A DNA stretch of 64,000 nt from the NCBI GenBank assembly GCA_015956445.1, contig WIUZ02000003.1:682001-746000 (forward strand), in the 5' to 3' direction. This DNA comes from Thelephora terrestris. Taxonomy: Eukaryota > Basidiomycota > Agaricomycetes > Thelephorales > Thelephoraceae. This document shows, one piece after another, positions 34,324-43,879 of this stretch. Numbering within the stretch: position 1 is the first letter of the stretch; every line of letters begins with the position of its first letter. The position numbers were made by a program, and so were the translations under genes. Below the pieces are notes generated by a model, which saw only the letters and a program-made list of their open reading frames with translations, was not told where the DNA came from and searched no databases.

Positions 34324-37300
34324 TTAGATCATTTCAGGCTCGATGCGCGTGCGAGTCTTCTCCTTGACTGGTTTCTCCTTTATGACGAGATTGTCCTTCG
34401 GGCGAACTTCCCCGAAAGTTGCCCTGAGACGGCCGGTGTCGCTGACGTAGTGTAGTAGAAGTGGGATCCCTTTTCTGCTGCTCATAAGGTGTGTGGATGT
34501 GAACTCGTTTCTGCCGACGCTAGCCATGAGGCGCCCCCGTGCTCTGGCGTAGTGCGGGCAGAAGAATAGGAAGTGGGTGATTGTCTCGTTCGATCCTTGT
34601 CCGCAGTGTGGGCAGTGAGTGGTTTCTGCTCGTTTTATCCTGAATAGGATGTGGTTGAGAGGGATGTGTCCCGTTCTGAGTTGCGTCAGCAAGCTGGCTT
34701 GGTTGCGTTGTAGTTGGTCAATGATGTGGAGAAAGTCGTCGGATGGGAGGGATTTGTCGATAGTCGCGGTGCGGTCGTGCCTTGGTGAATCTGCCCATTC
34801 CCTTAGCCATCTAGCCTTCAGGTCCTTCTTGAGTTGTTGTCGTGTCGCTGAGATGCTGATCGGGAGAGGTTTCTTCCGTAGGTACGTCGGTAGGTCTTGT
34901 GCGCTGCTTGATTCGCCCTGTGCCGCCAGTTTCGCCAGTTCGTCCGCCAGCTCGTTCCCTTCTATATCCTCGTGTCCCGGTGTCCATACGAATTCGATGT
35001 AGCACCACCTCTTCAGCTTCCATTCCTCCCACCCTTTGCTTCCGTCCGCTAGCTTCGTTCTTCCTTTCCCTTTCCTGTACCCTTTGAGCGTGATTCCTCT
35101 CCTCCTCGCCTGTATCGCCTGAAAGTCCTGAACTGCGTCATGAATTCTGTCCATGATGTGATGCCCCGGCCTTGATTTCTGGTTCTGTAACCCTAGTAGG
35201 ACCGCCTGATTGTCCATTCCTATCGTAACCTTGTTGATGCGTTGCTTCCGTTCTGCTAGCATGTGGAGAGCTAGCGTCACCGCTACCACCTCCGCCTCGT
35301 ATACCGTGTGTTCCTCGTGAGTCCCTAGGTGGTATTTGAGGGTTTTGATGTTAGTTCCATTGATTATCAAAACCGCCGCTGCTCCGATCTTGTTTTCAAA
35401 ACCCGAGCCGTCTGTGTAGATTGCTGTCCCTCCGATATCGTGTGCCGCTGCGATCGCTTTTTGTCGGTCTTCTTCTATGACGACATTTGCGAGTAGAGAG
35501 TAGTTACGTCGCCTTCTGGTGGTTAGGATGGTTTCATAATTCTGCGGTTTGACTGCGGTGGTGAGGAAAAGGAGGTGGAGTGGGCTACGGTGTCGTTTGG
35601 GACTTCTTTTGACGGCTCGTTGGACGGGTTTATGAAGCGGGTGGCAGACGGGTAGGGTAACTAAACGGGTTGCAACTCGAATCAGCGATTTGAGGAAAAG
35701 GAGATGGGGAAAGGGGAGGTGCGCGTGGACACTAAGGACGTCACCGGCTGTGGTTCTCATCGCTCCTAGGATTGTGATTGCTGCTCTTCGCTGTTCTGTG
35801 ACGAGTTTTTGAGTGAACTTGATTGATCCCGTCCGTCGTGTCGCGTTCGGTGTTGGGAGGTGGGGGGTAGTGTACCAAACCTCTGCTGCGTAGGACATTT
35901 TGGGGATTGCGATTGCCGTGTAGAGTTGTCGCATTCCCTTGGCTGAGATTCCTGTTGTTGTGCGTGCTAGTCTACGTACCAAGTTTATCCATGCGGATGC
36001 TGAACGACCGGCGCGTTCGGTTTGGGCGTTCCACTTGAGCTTCGGGTCGAAGAGGACTCCTAAAAAGCGGTAGGTTAGTGACGGGTTGATCGTGGTTGTG
36101 GTGCTGGTGTGTGGGTCAGTTAGCGTTAGGGCGGTGGGCTGGTGTGGTCTGGTGGTGAAGTCCATGAGCGCAAGCTTGGAGAGCTCGAATTTCGAGTTGT
36201 GCGTTTTGGACCATTCGAACGCGCCTCCCGTGCGGGTCATCATGTCGTTGAGTTTGCCGTGTGTCTCCGTGAGGTTGTCTCCTATGGCGAGTAGTGCCAC
36301 ATCATCGACGTAGCCAAATTGTTGCTCGTTTGTCGCTGTGGGTGGGCTGATTTCGAGAAGTCCCGCGTTGTAGAAGGCGTAGAAGATCATCGAGAGTGGG
36401 CATCCCTGATTGTTGCCGTTGTCTATTGCTATGAAATCGGAGAAGAAGTCGTCAAACGAGAGTTTGGTTTTTCGACCGGTCAGCATTCTCTCCGTTAGTA
36501 GAACGTATCGCTCTGGGACTGCTCGTTTTCTCATGTTGTGTATGAGGACTTCTTTGACGACGTTTGGGAACGCACCCTGTACGTCCAGGAAGAGGACCGA
36601 GGCTACCTTTTTGTATCTCCATGCTTCCTTGATTCTGTGGGTTAGTAGAAGCATCGAATCGGATGTGGTTCGGGCTGGTCTGCCGCCGAATTGGTTCGCG
36701 GGGAATGCCTGTCTCGATTCGCAAAAGTGGCTTAGATCGTCAGCAACAATGGATGAGAAGAGTTTTCCGAGGGTATTGAGTAGCGCGATGGGTCGGTACG
36801 CTTTCGGTTCTTCGTAGGATGGTTTACCGGGTTTCCTCAGTACAACTGTAATCGATTCCTTCCATTCATCCGGGTAGACGTTGAGTTCGAAGATGGCTCT
36901 AAAGACATAATAGACGTGTTTGATCAGCGTGTCAATGGTCTTTTTGAGAACGACGTTAGGGATTCCGTCTGGCCCTGGTGCTTTGTAAGCTTCCAGTTTC
37001 TTGGCGGCTTTGCGGATCTGGTCTGGGGTGAAGTATTGAAAGATGTCAGCGGGTCTCGGGTAGATCGTGTGGGGAATGATCGGTCTCGCGGGAGGGGGAG
37101 GGAAGAATGAGTTAGCTAGTGCGGTGCTCTTTTCCTGGTTGGAGTTCGTGTGTCTGATTTCACCTGTGGGGTCTGTGAACTTGAGCGTTGGCATACGCGT
37201 TCGTCCACCATCTGTCGGAGGGTCAGTCGCGTATTTGTTCGCTGTCCATACGTCTCTTTCCGACGCATTCGTTAGCCAATTCTCCCAGTGCTCTTTCTTT

Positions 37301-38415
37301 GACTTCTTGATGAGTTCTGCGTACTCCTTGTTTGCGGTCTTGAGTTGTTGGTGCGCTGGGTGGTTGGGGGTGGCTCTCCATCTGTATGCAACGTTAGCTA
37401 GCCTGTTTCTCGCTTTCCTAAGGACTGTGAGGTCGCTTGTCCACCATCTCTTGGTGTGTGGGAGAGGTTTGGAGATCGGGATTTGGTCTTCAACCGTTGC
37501 TTTGAGCGCGTTGTTTATGATGTCGAGTGACGCTCGGAATTCCCCTTCAGTGGTGATGCGTTGTGGTTGTGGATGTTCGGAGAGGCGTGTGGTGAGGTGT
37601 TGGTTGAATGTTCTCCAGTCTACTTCCCGGAAGTTGCGCGATTGTTTCGGTTGGTTTCGCGGTAAAGGGATGTCGATTGTCGAGAGTATCGGAAGGTGGT
37701 CAGTGTTCGGTCCTCTCAGGCCGGGGTCAGTTGTGCATGAGGTAAAGAGTTCTAGTGAGTGATTGGTACACCAGACGTTGTCAGGTCTCGTCCAGTTACC
37801 CGTTGAGAGGGCTTGGAGGGTTGGTATCGTTGGAGGTAATGCCATTCGTAGGTCAAAATCTGTGATCAGGTCTAGGAGTGGGAGGATTTGTGTTTCACTC
37901 GAGGTGAGATGGGCGTTACGCGCATCCTCCCACATTGCGTGGTGGTGGTTAAAGTCCCCGAGGAGGATGACGTGTGTGTCGTCTGGTACATGGTCGTCTG
38001 GGAATTCGGATTTTAGGAAGGTGCTTACCGCCGTGATTGCATCGCTGTTGTTACATGCGTTGTATACGTTGATCAGAAGTATACTCTGCCTTTCGCGTGT
38101 GATGCGAACGCCCGTGACGTCTTGCGTGGGGAAGTGGATCTGGTCATATGAGTTAGTGGGAATATTCGTGTTGATCAGTATTAGTGATCGCAGAGTTTGT
38201 GCATTATCTCTGAAGTGCGTGTTCGGGTATAATACTCTCCAGTATGGTGTGCTTCTGGTGGTTTTTGTGGATCCTATCCATGGTTCTTGGAGGAGTATGA
38301 TGTCCCAGTCGTTCGGGCGTGCTGCGTTGAGGAGGTGGAGTTGGGAGGTGAGTGATTTGTTGACGTTCTGCTGCCACATTCGTATGCGAGGTTGCTGTGT
38401 GGTGGTATCAATCAT
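34324..38415 (-). CDS. LINE ORF2: endonuclease, reverse transcriptase, RNase H
   Basis: 1363 residues. An exonuclease-endonuclease-phosphatase domain (residues about 10-230: WQQNVNKS, LLQEPW, VILLGDFNHHH, NTDHLPI) nicks the target. The RT (about 450-750) has YRPIALLNTLGKLF, VLFLDVQGAFPNV, GNNQGCPLS and FGYVDD. The RNase H (about 1020-1160) has AIYTDGSGF, YEAEVVAVTLAL, MDNQAVL and TPGHEDIEGNELADEL. Near the C-terminus CPHCGQ and the following His/Cys residues form a zinc-knuckle-like motif. The ATG overlaps the ORF1 stop as ATGA, which suggests termination-reinitiation. No break seen. Confidence 0.9.
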   Translation of the reverse strand: MIDTTTQQPRIRMWQQNVNKSLTSQLHLLNAARPNDWDIILLQEPWIGSTKTTRSTPYWRVLYPNTHFRDNAQTLRSLILINTNIPTNSYDQIHFPTQDVTGVRITRERQSILLINVYNACNNSDAITAVSTFLKSEFPDDHVPDDTHVILLGDFNHHHAMWEDARNAHLTSSETQILPLLDLITDFDLRMALPPTIPTLQALSTGNWTRPDNVWCTNHSLELFTSCTTDPGLRGPNTDHLPILSTIDIPLPRNQPKQSRNFREVDWRTFNQHLTTRLSEHPQPQRITTEGEFRASLDIINNALKATVEDQIPISKPLPHTKRWWTSDLTVLRKARNRLANVAYRWRATPNHPAHQQLKTANKEYAELIKKSKKEHWENWLTNASERDVWTANKYATDPPTDGGRTRMPTLKFTDPTGEIRHTNSNQEKSTALANSFFPPPPARPIIPHTIYPRPADIFQYFTPDQIRKAAKKLEAYKAPGPDGIPNVVLKKTIDTLIKHVYYVFRAIFELNVYPDEWKESITVVLRKPGKPSYEEPKAYRPIALLNTLGKLFSSIVADDLSHFCESRQAFPANQFGGRPARTTSDSMLLLTHRIKEAWRYKKVASVLFLDVQGAFPNVVKEVLIHNMRKRAVPERYVLLTERMLTGRKTKLSFDDFFSDFIAIDNGNNQGCPLSMIFYAFYNAGLLEISPPTATNEQQFGYVDDVALLAIGDNLTETHGKLNDMMTRTGGAFEWSKTHNSKFELSKLALMDFTTRPHQPTALTLTDPHTSTTTTINPSLTYRFLGVLFDPKLKWNAQTERAGRSASAWINLVRRLARTTTGISAKGMRQLYTAIAIPKMSYAAEVWYTTPHLPTPNATRRTGSIKFTQKLVTEQRRAAITILGAMRTTAGDVLSVHAHLPFPHLLFLKSLIRVATRLVTLPVCHPLHKPVQRAVKRSPKRHRSPLHLLFLTTAVKPQNYETILTTRRRRNYSLLANVVIEEDRQKAIAAAHDIGGTAIYTDGSGFENKIGAAAVLIINGTNIKTLKYHLGTHEEHTVYEAEVVAVTLALHMLAERKQRINKVTIGMDNQAVLLGLQNQKSRPGHHIMDRIHDAVQDFQAIQARRRGITLKGYRKGKGRTKLADGSKGWEEWKLKRWCYIEFVWTPGHEDIEGNELADELAKLAAQGESSSAQDLPTYLRKKPLPISISATRQQLKKDLKARWLREWADSPRHDRTATIDKSLPSDDFLHIIDQLQRNQASLLTQLRTGHIPLNHILFRIKRAETTHCPHCGQGSNETITHFLFFCPHYARARGRLMASVGRNEFTSTHLMSSRKGIPLLLHYVSDTGRLRATFGEVRPKDNLVIKEKPVKEKTRTRIEPEMI

Positions 38416-39986
38416 TGGGGGGGTTCGGGGTGGAGTAGGGGTCCCGGCGCGTATGTGTTCGTGAGGTGGGTCTGACGGAGACCCGGTGGGCGGTAGGCCG
38501 CTTCGCGTTGTTGTGGTGCTGGGGGGTTAGTGCGGGTGTGCAGCTGTGCAGTGGCCCAAGTCCAGGGTTCATCTGTGGGGTAGAAGACGAGACTGTTTTC
38601 GGGTCGTCTCGAGTCAGTCTGTCTACATCTGTCGATGAATGCGGGGCAGTCTCTACTGTAGCTGGGATGATTTCCCGAACAGTTGACACACTTGAACTGC
38701 GCTGGGCTGGCCGTGCATGTGTTCGTCTCGTGTGTATCAGTGCATCGCCCGCATCTAGGGGACTCGAAGGCACAGTCCCGACGCTCGTGACCGAAGCGTG
38801 AGCAGAAGAGGCAACGAATTGGCTCTTTCTTGGGTTTCCTTGGAACAGTTGATTTATTGAAGACTGACGCACCTTCGCTTAGGATCTTGTTCGCTGATTC
38901 GGCGTCCCTGTGATACACCCTCATTGTCGCCACTCGTTGAATCGATGTTCTCGCTTTGATGGGTTTGATCCATTCTGCTTTTAGAACTGAGTTAGCTTCA
39001 ATACCGTTGTAGAGCTCATACTGCCTTAGGTGTTCTTGGTCTTCAGGATCGAATTGAATTGGTACGAACTGGACGATCACTTGGTATGTTCGGTCTTTGA
39101 TGTTGGCGCCTGACCCGAGTCCTACCAAGAAGCTTTCTCGAACTCTGGGGGTTCTCAACCAATCGGCTGAGTCCGTCGAGTCGAGTTCGAGAAGCAGGCC
39201 ACCGTTCTTCAGAAGCGTGATCGTTCTGAGGACGGGGCGTTCGGGTTTGGGGTCGGTCGCTGCGACCCACGTTGCGTTCAGGGCATCCTTGGCTTTCCTA
39301 GTTAGTGTCTCTTCGTTCAGTACTTCGAGGGAGGGGTTTTCGTCGTTATCGAAATCGATCAGTACTTGCCGCTTTTTGATCTCCTCTCGATTTTTGACCT
39401 GTAGCTGTGAGTAAGCCGCATTGGGTGTTGCGGGGGGGAACGGGGGGGGTGGTTGTGTTGGCGGGGTGGCGGCGGCTTGGCTGTAGGTTCTGATGGGGGT
39501 TGTCGCTTTCTGGGCTGAATCCTCGAGTCTCTCCTGTGTCTGTTGTAGCTTCTCGTTGAGTTCCAGGTATGATTTGTTGGAGTCGGTTATGGCCTGGAGG
39601 TGCGTGTTGAATTTCTCTTGGATATTGTTGGTGATGGGGAGTAGCGCGTCGAGGAGGTGTTTGGTGATTGTGTCGGCTACGTTGAGTCTGATATTGTCCT
39701 CCAGTTTCTCTGTGATTAGGTAAGCGACCGCAAGGATCGGATTGGCTGCTTCCTTATTGAGTTTGGCGGAGGGATCGAGGACGATTCCGAATAGAGTTCT
39801 TGCGAGCGTTTCGAGTGTAATTTGGTCCGCGGGTGTAAGCCAGCATTTGGTGTATAGGTAGGTCCTGGCTTCTTCTGCGTTTTTGACAGCAGATGGTATC
39901 GCTCTCATGCTCTCGTGTACTTGTTCGATCGGCTGGGTGGGCTTGAAGGAGCCTGAGGGCATTCTTTTGCCCGGCGGGTTTGGCAT
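38412..39986 (-). CDS. LINE ORF1: RNA-binding protein with three zinc knuckles
   Basis: 524 residues, starting MPNPPGKRMPSGSF. An N-terminal helical region with a coiled coil (SNKSYLELNEKLQQTQERL) is followed by a Pro-rich linker, an RRM-like region around ITLLKNGGLLLELDS, and three CCHC knuckles (CLFCSRFGHERRDC, CGRCTDTHETNTC, CVNCSGNHPSYSRDC). It would coat the LINE RNA in the ribonucleoprotein particle. The stop codon overlaps the ORF2 start. Confidence 0.9.
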   Translation of the reverse strand: MPNPPGKRMPSGSFKPTQPIEQVHESMRAIPSAVKNAEEARTYLYTKCWLTPADQITLETLARTLFGIVLDPSAKLNKEAANPILAVAYLITEKLEDNIRLNVADTITKHLLDALLPITNNIQEKFNTHLQAITDSNKSYLELNEKLQQTQERLEDSAQKATTPIRTYSQAAATPPTQPPPPFPPATPNAAYSQLQVKNREEIKKRQVLIDFDNDENPSLEVLNEETLTRKAKDALNATWVAATDPKPERPVLRTITLLKNGGLLLELDSTDSADWLRTPRVRESFLVGLGSGANIKDRTYQVIVQFVPIQFDPEDQEHLRQYELYNGIEANSVLKAEWIKPIKARTSIQRVATMRVYHRDAESANKILSEGASVFNKSTVPRKPKKEPIRCLFCSRFGHERRDCAFESPRCGRCTDTHETNTCTASPAQFKCVNCSGNHPSYSRDCPAFIDRCRQTDSRRPENSLVFYPTDEPWTWATAQLHTRTNPPAPQQREAAYRPPGLRQTHLTNTYAPGPLLHPEPPQ

Positions 39987-40131
39987 GCAAGATGGGTCGT
40001 TTGTTTATTTTATATTCGGTAATGGGTTTTGGGTGTGAATGCGATGTAGAAAAGAGTAAATACTTCGGTTTTGCTGGCCGACCCACTCGAAGTCCGAAAG
40101 GATAAGTGGTGGTTGCCCGAAAAGGAAGTCG

Positions 40132-40512
40132 GGACCGGTGTTTATCGGAGGTGACGTTAATCTCCCCGATAAAACCTTCAAGGGTTCCCCTGTAAAACGG
40201 GGGAACTTCAGATAGCACCTGAACTAGGCCGGGAGCATCCCGGATTCTAGTTTGACGCTCCGCAGAGACGTCTAGGTGGTATGGATCAAAGGCCCGACGT
40301 TGACGTTCTTCAGGCGTCTCCTCGTCGGGACCAGTGGGGAGGAGGAACTCTGGGATGGGCGACCTATGGCGAAGGTCCAGAGTCATCCGGTGAAATGCCG
40401 GGGGTAGAGAGGAGGAGGAGAACGAGTCCTCGGAGCGGGTAGGGGCTCCCACAGAAGAGGCACGACCTTTGAAGGTCGTATTTTTCGAACTAGAGGCGGC
40501 AGAAGACATAGG
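40132..40512 (-). CDS. Penelope-like RT, N-terminal part beyond the LINE
   Basis: The ATG at 40512 opens MSSAASSSKNTTFKGRASS, a low-complexity start, then HHR-rich and acidic stretches (TPEERQRRAFDPYHLDV) up to the LINE target duplication at 40132-40143. The frame upstream of the ATG is open into the 35-bp satellite (to 40587), so a start inside the satellite is possible. The region is the N-terminal extension of the RT gene at 30829-33912, split by the LINE. Confidence 0.65.
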
Positions 40513-40599
40513 TGTTGGTGGTGGTGGAGCCCCTTCAGCTATCTTTTCTCCATGGGTCATGGACCATACATCGTGACAATTCTCCATGGGTCATGGGCC

Positions 40600-42460
40600 A
40601 TGCAACGTTGTACAACGCGTTGTACAACCCATGACCCATGGAGAAAAGATACCATTGTACAACCCATGACCCATGGGTAATGGAATAGTATCCGTTGCCC
40701 ATGCCCCATGGGTTGTACAATGGTATCTGTTGCCCATGCCCCATGGGTTGTACAACACTATCCCTTCCCCATGCCTCATGGGTTGTACAATGCTATCCTT
40801 TCCCCATGGGGCATGGGTTGTACAACACTATCCAATTCCCATGGGGCATGGGTTGTACAACGCTATCTGTTCCCCATGGGTCATGGGTTGTACAACGCTA
40901 TCCAATTCCCATGCCCCATGGGTTGTACAACACTATCCGTTCCCCATGGGTCATGGGTTGTACAACACTATCTATTCTCCATGGGGCATGGGTTGTACAA
41001 CACTATCCAATTCCCATGCCCCATGGGTTGTACAACACTATCCATTCTCCATGCCCCATGGGTTGTACAACACTATCCAATTCCCATGCCCCATGGGTTG
41101 TACAACGCTATCCAATTCCCATGCCCCATGGGTTGTACAACGCTATCCGTTCCCCATGGGTCATGGGTTGTACAACACTATCCGATTCCCATGCCCCATG
41201 GGTTGTACAACGCTATCCATTTCGCATGGGTCATGGGTTGTACAACACTATCCAATTCCCATGCCCCATGGGTTGTACAACACTATCCAATTCCCATGCC
41301 CCATGGGTTGTACAACGCTATCCAATTCCCATGCCCCATGGGTTGTACAACGCTATCCGTTTCCCATGCCCCATGGGTTGTACAACGCTATCCAATTCCC
41401 ATGCCCCATGGGTTGTACAACACTATCTGTTCCCCATGCCCCATGGGTTGTACAACGCTATCCATTTCGCATGGGTCATGGGTTGTACAACACTATCCAA
41501 TGCCCATGCCCCATGGGTTGTACAACACTATCCGATTCCCATGCCCCATGGGTTGTACAACGCTATCCGATTCCCATGCCCCATGGGTTGTACAACGCTA
41601 TCCAATTCCCATGCCCCATGGGTTGTACAACGCTATCCAATTCCCATGCCCCATGGGTTGTACAACGCTATCCAATTCCCATGCCCCATGGGTTGTACAA
41701 CGCTATCCATTTCGCATGGGTCATGGGTTGTACAACACTATCCAATTCCCATGCCCCATGGGTTGTACAACACTATCCAATTCCCATGCCCCATGGGTTG
41801 TACAACGCTATCCAATTCCCATGCCCCATGGGTTGTACAACGCTATCCATTCTCCATGGGGCATGGGTTGTACAACACTATCTGTTTCCCATGGGTCATG
41901 GGTTGTACAACGCTATCCATTTCCCATGCCCCATGGGTTGTACAACACTATCCATTCTCCATGGGACATGGGTTGTACAACGCTATCCATTCTCCATGGG
42001 GCATGGGTTGTACAACGCTATCCATTCTCCATGGGGCATGGGTTGTACAACACTATCCCTTCCCCATGGCTCATGGGTTGTACAAAGCTATCTTTTCCCC
42101 ATGGGGCATGGGTTGTACAACACTATCCGTTTCCCATGGGTCATGGGTTGTACAACACTATCCAATTCCCATGCCCCATGGGTTGTACAACGCTATCCAT
42201 TTCCCATGCCCCATGGGTTGTACAACACTACCCATTCTCCATGCCCCATGGGTTGTACAACACTATCTGTTCCCCATGGGTCATGGGTTGTACAACGCTA
42301 TCCAATTCCCATGCCCCATGGGTTGTACAACACTATCCATTCTCCATGGGGCATGGGTTGTACAACACTATCTATTTCCCATGCCCCATGGGTTGTACAA
42401 CAGCATCTTGTGCCCATGGGGCATCAGTTGCAGAATGGTGTCCTTTCTCCATGTCCCATG
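40600..42460 (+). repeat. 35-bp satellite, left array (about 50 units), open in all three plus frames
   Basis: The unit is GGGTTGTACAACACTATCC followed by AATTCCCATGCCCCAT, with variants (ATTCTCC, GTTCCCC, TTTCGC; GGGTC or GGGGC in place of CCCC). It contains the perfect palindrome GTTGTACAAC and several CCATGG-like ones. No TAA, TAG or TGA occurs on the plus strand, so three overlapping frames of 596-635 codons stay open. As 35 is not a multiple of three, each frame reads the same 35-residue peptide repeat (MGCTTLS, APWVVQ, MPHGLYN). I regard it as a satellite rather than a proven gene. Confidence 0.85.
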
Positions 42461-42714
42461 CATTATATCACTATTCCAGGAAAGGAGATACTTTATAAAT
42501 CAACCATTAGCTGTGTGAATTTGAAAAAAATAGACTCTGTTTGTATGCATGATAGACCATATATCAGTTTGTGGCTCTAACCTAATGGAAACTAAACTTA
42601 ACCTGATAATAGCCACAACCTAATCCTCAATCTAACCTGAGCCAATGTAAACTTGATCCATGAACCTAAGCCTAACCTAATCCTAAACCTGGTCTAATCC
42701 CAAATCTAACCCTA

Positions 42715-42845
42715 ACCTGACCTGACCTAACCTAACCTAACCTAACCTAACCTAACCTAACCTAACCTAACCTAACCTACCCTAACCTAACCTATACCTA
42801 AACTAACCTATACCTATACTAACCTATACCTAACCTAACCTGGTA
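42715..42845 (+). repeat. Telomere-like (CCTAA)n array, left arm
   Basis: About eleven tandem CCTAA units (TTAGG on the other strand) at 42724-42778, followed by degenerate CCTATA/CCTAAA variants to 42842, and preceded by scattered CCTAA. The usual fungal telomere unit is TTAGGG, so this is a variant or degenerate interstitial array. Confidence 0.75.
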
Positions 42846-43489
42846 TGGGCAAACCTAACCTACCTATCATGACCTGTTTCAGCCTAATGTCATGTATGCC
42901 AGCCAAGACTAACTTCACCCAGTTGCAAACATATGACTTGGGTCACAGGACCATAAAGCAAACTGCAGTCCCCTCACTCTGTGCCCAACCATCCCATAAG
43001 CCCACAGATGCACATATATATCATCAGCAACCCAGCATCATGCTTATCACCCATGTTCAACCACAAACCACTCTCACCCTTTGTTCTGTGCTATCTCAAA
43101 GCCTAACCATAACTCTAGCTCACCCACCCATATTAATCCTTGTGTGGAATATGTTATAAGTCTATAAACCATATGTTTGTAGGCCACTTGCTTGTGTGCC
43201 CAAGGAGGTGGATGAACTTGAGTTGTGGTTTGTCTGTGAGATGGCACAGAACAAAGGGTGAGAGTGGTTTGTGGTTGAACATGGGTGATAAGCATGATGC
43301 TGGGTTGCTGATGATATATATGTGCATCTGTGGGCTTATGGGATGGTTGGGCACAGAGTGAGGGGACTGCAGTTTGCTTTATGGTCCTGTGACCCAAGTC
43401 ATATGTTTGCAACTGGGTGAAGTTAGTCTTGGCTGGCATACATGACATTAGGCTGAAACAGGTCATGATAGGTAGGTTAGGTTTGCCCA

Positions 43490-43625
43490 TACCAGGTTAG
43501 GTTAGGTATAGGTTAGTATAGGTATAGGTTAGTTTAGGTATAGGTTAGGTTAGGGTAGGTTAGGTTAGGTTAGGTTAGGTTAGGTTAGGTTAGGTTAGGT
43601 TAGGTTAGGTCAGGTCAGGTTAGGG
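43490..43625 (-). repeat. Telomere-like (CCTAA)n array, right arm
   Basis: Mirror copy of the left array, reading TTAGG on plus at 43557-43612. Together with the left array it faces the centre of the palindrome with opposite polarity. Confidence 0.75.
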
Positions 43626-43879
43626 TTAGATTTGGGATTAGACCAGGTTTAGGATTAGGTTAGGCTTAGGTTCATGGATCAAGTTTACATTGGCTCAGGT
43701 TAGATTGAGGATTAGGTTGTGGCTATTATCAGGTTAAGTTTAGTTTCCATTAGGTTAGAGCCACAAACTGATATATGGTCTATCATGCATACAAACAGAG
43801 TCTATTTTTTTCAAATTCACACAGCTAATGGTTGATTTATAAAGTATCTCCTTTCCTGGAATAGTGATATAATGCATGG

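Larger units (their letters stand above)
33904..40143 (-). mobile_element. Full-length Tad1-like LINE inserted in the Penelope RT gene
   Basis: Runs on minus from about 40131 (5' end) to a poly-A tail at 33937-33913 (seen as T on plus). The 12-bp direct repeat GGACCGGTGTTT flanks it (33904-33915 and 40132-40143; its last three bases overlap the poly-T). It has a 5' UTR of about 145 bp, two overlapping open ORFs and a 3' UTR of about 390 bp. An apurinic-type endonuclease, RT, RNase H and terminal Cys/His motif in one ORF2 place it in the Tad1/I-like non-LTR elements. Intact ORFs and a perfect target duplication point to recent insertion. Confidence 0.9.

Noticed and set aside
37067-38464. Long plus-strand frames of 231 and 233 codons
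   Set aside because: Antisense of the LINE endonuclease region, hydrophobic only because of codon complementarity.
40612-42400. CRISPR-like array
   Set aside because: The 35-bp units are directly contiguous with no unique spacers, and the genome is eukaryotic.
40673-42580. Three overlapping frames of 596-635 codons treated as three proteins
   Set aside because: They are the same 35-bp satellite read in three phases; reported as a repeat with an open-frame note, not as genes.
42845-43159. 104- and 138-codon frames in the palindrome centre on both strands
   Set aside because: Mirror copies of CpG-poor non-coding sequence next to telomere-like arrays; no motif and no conserved end.
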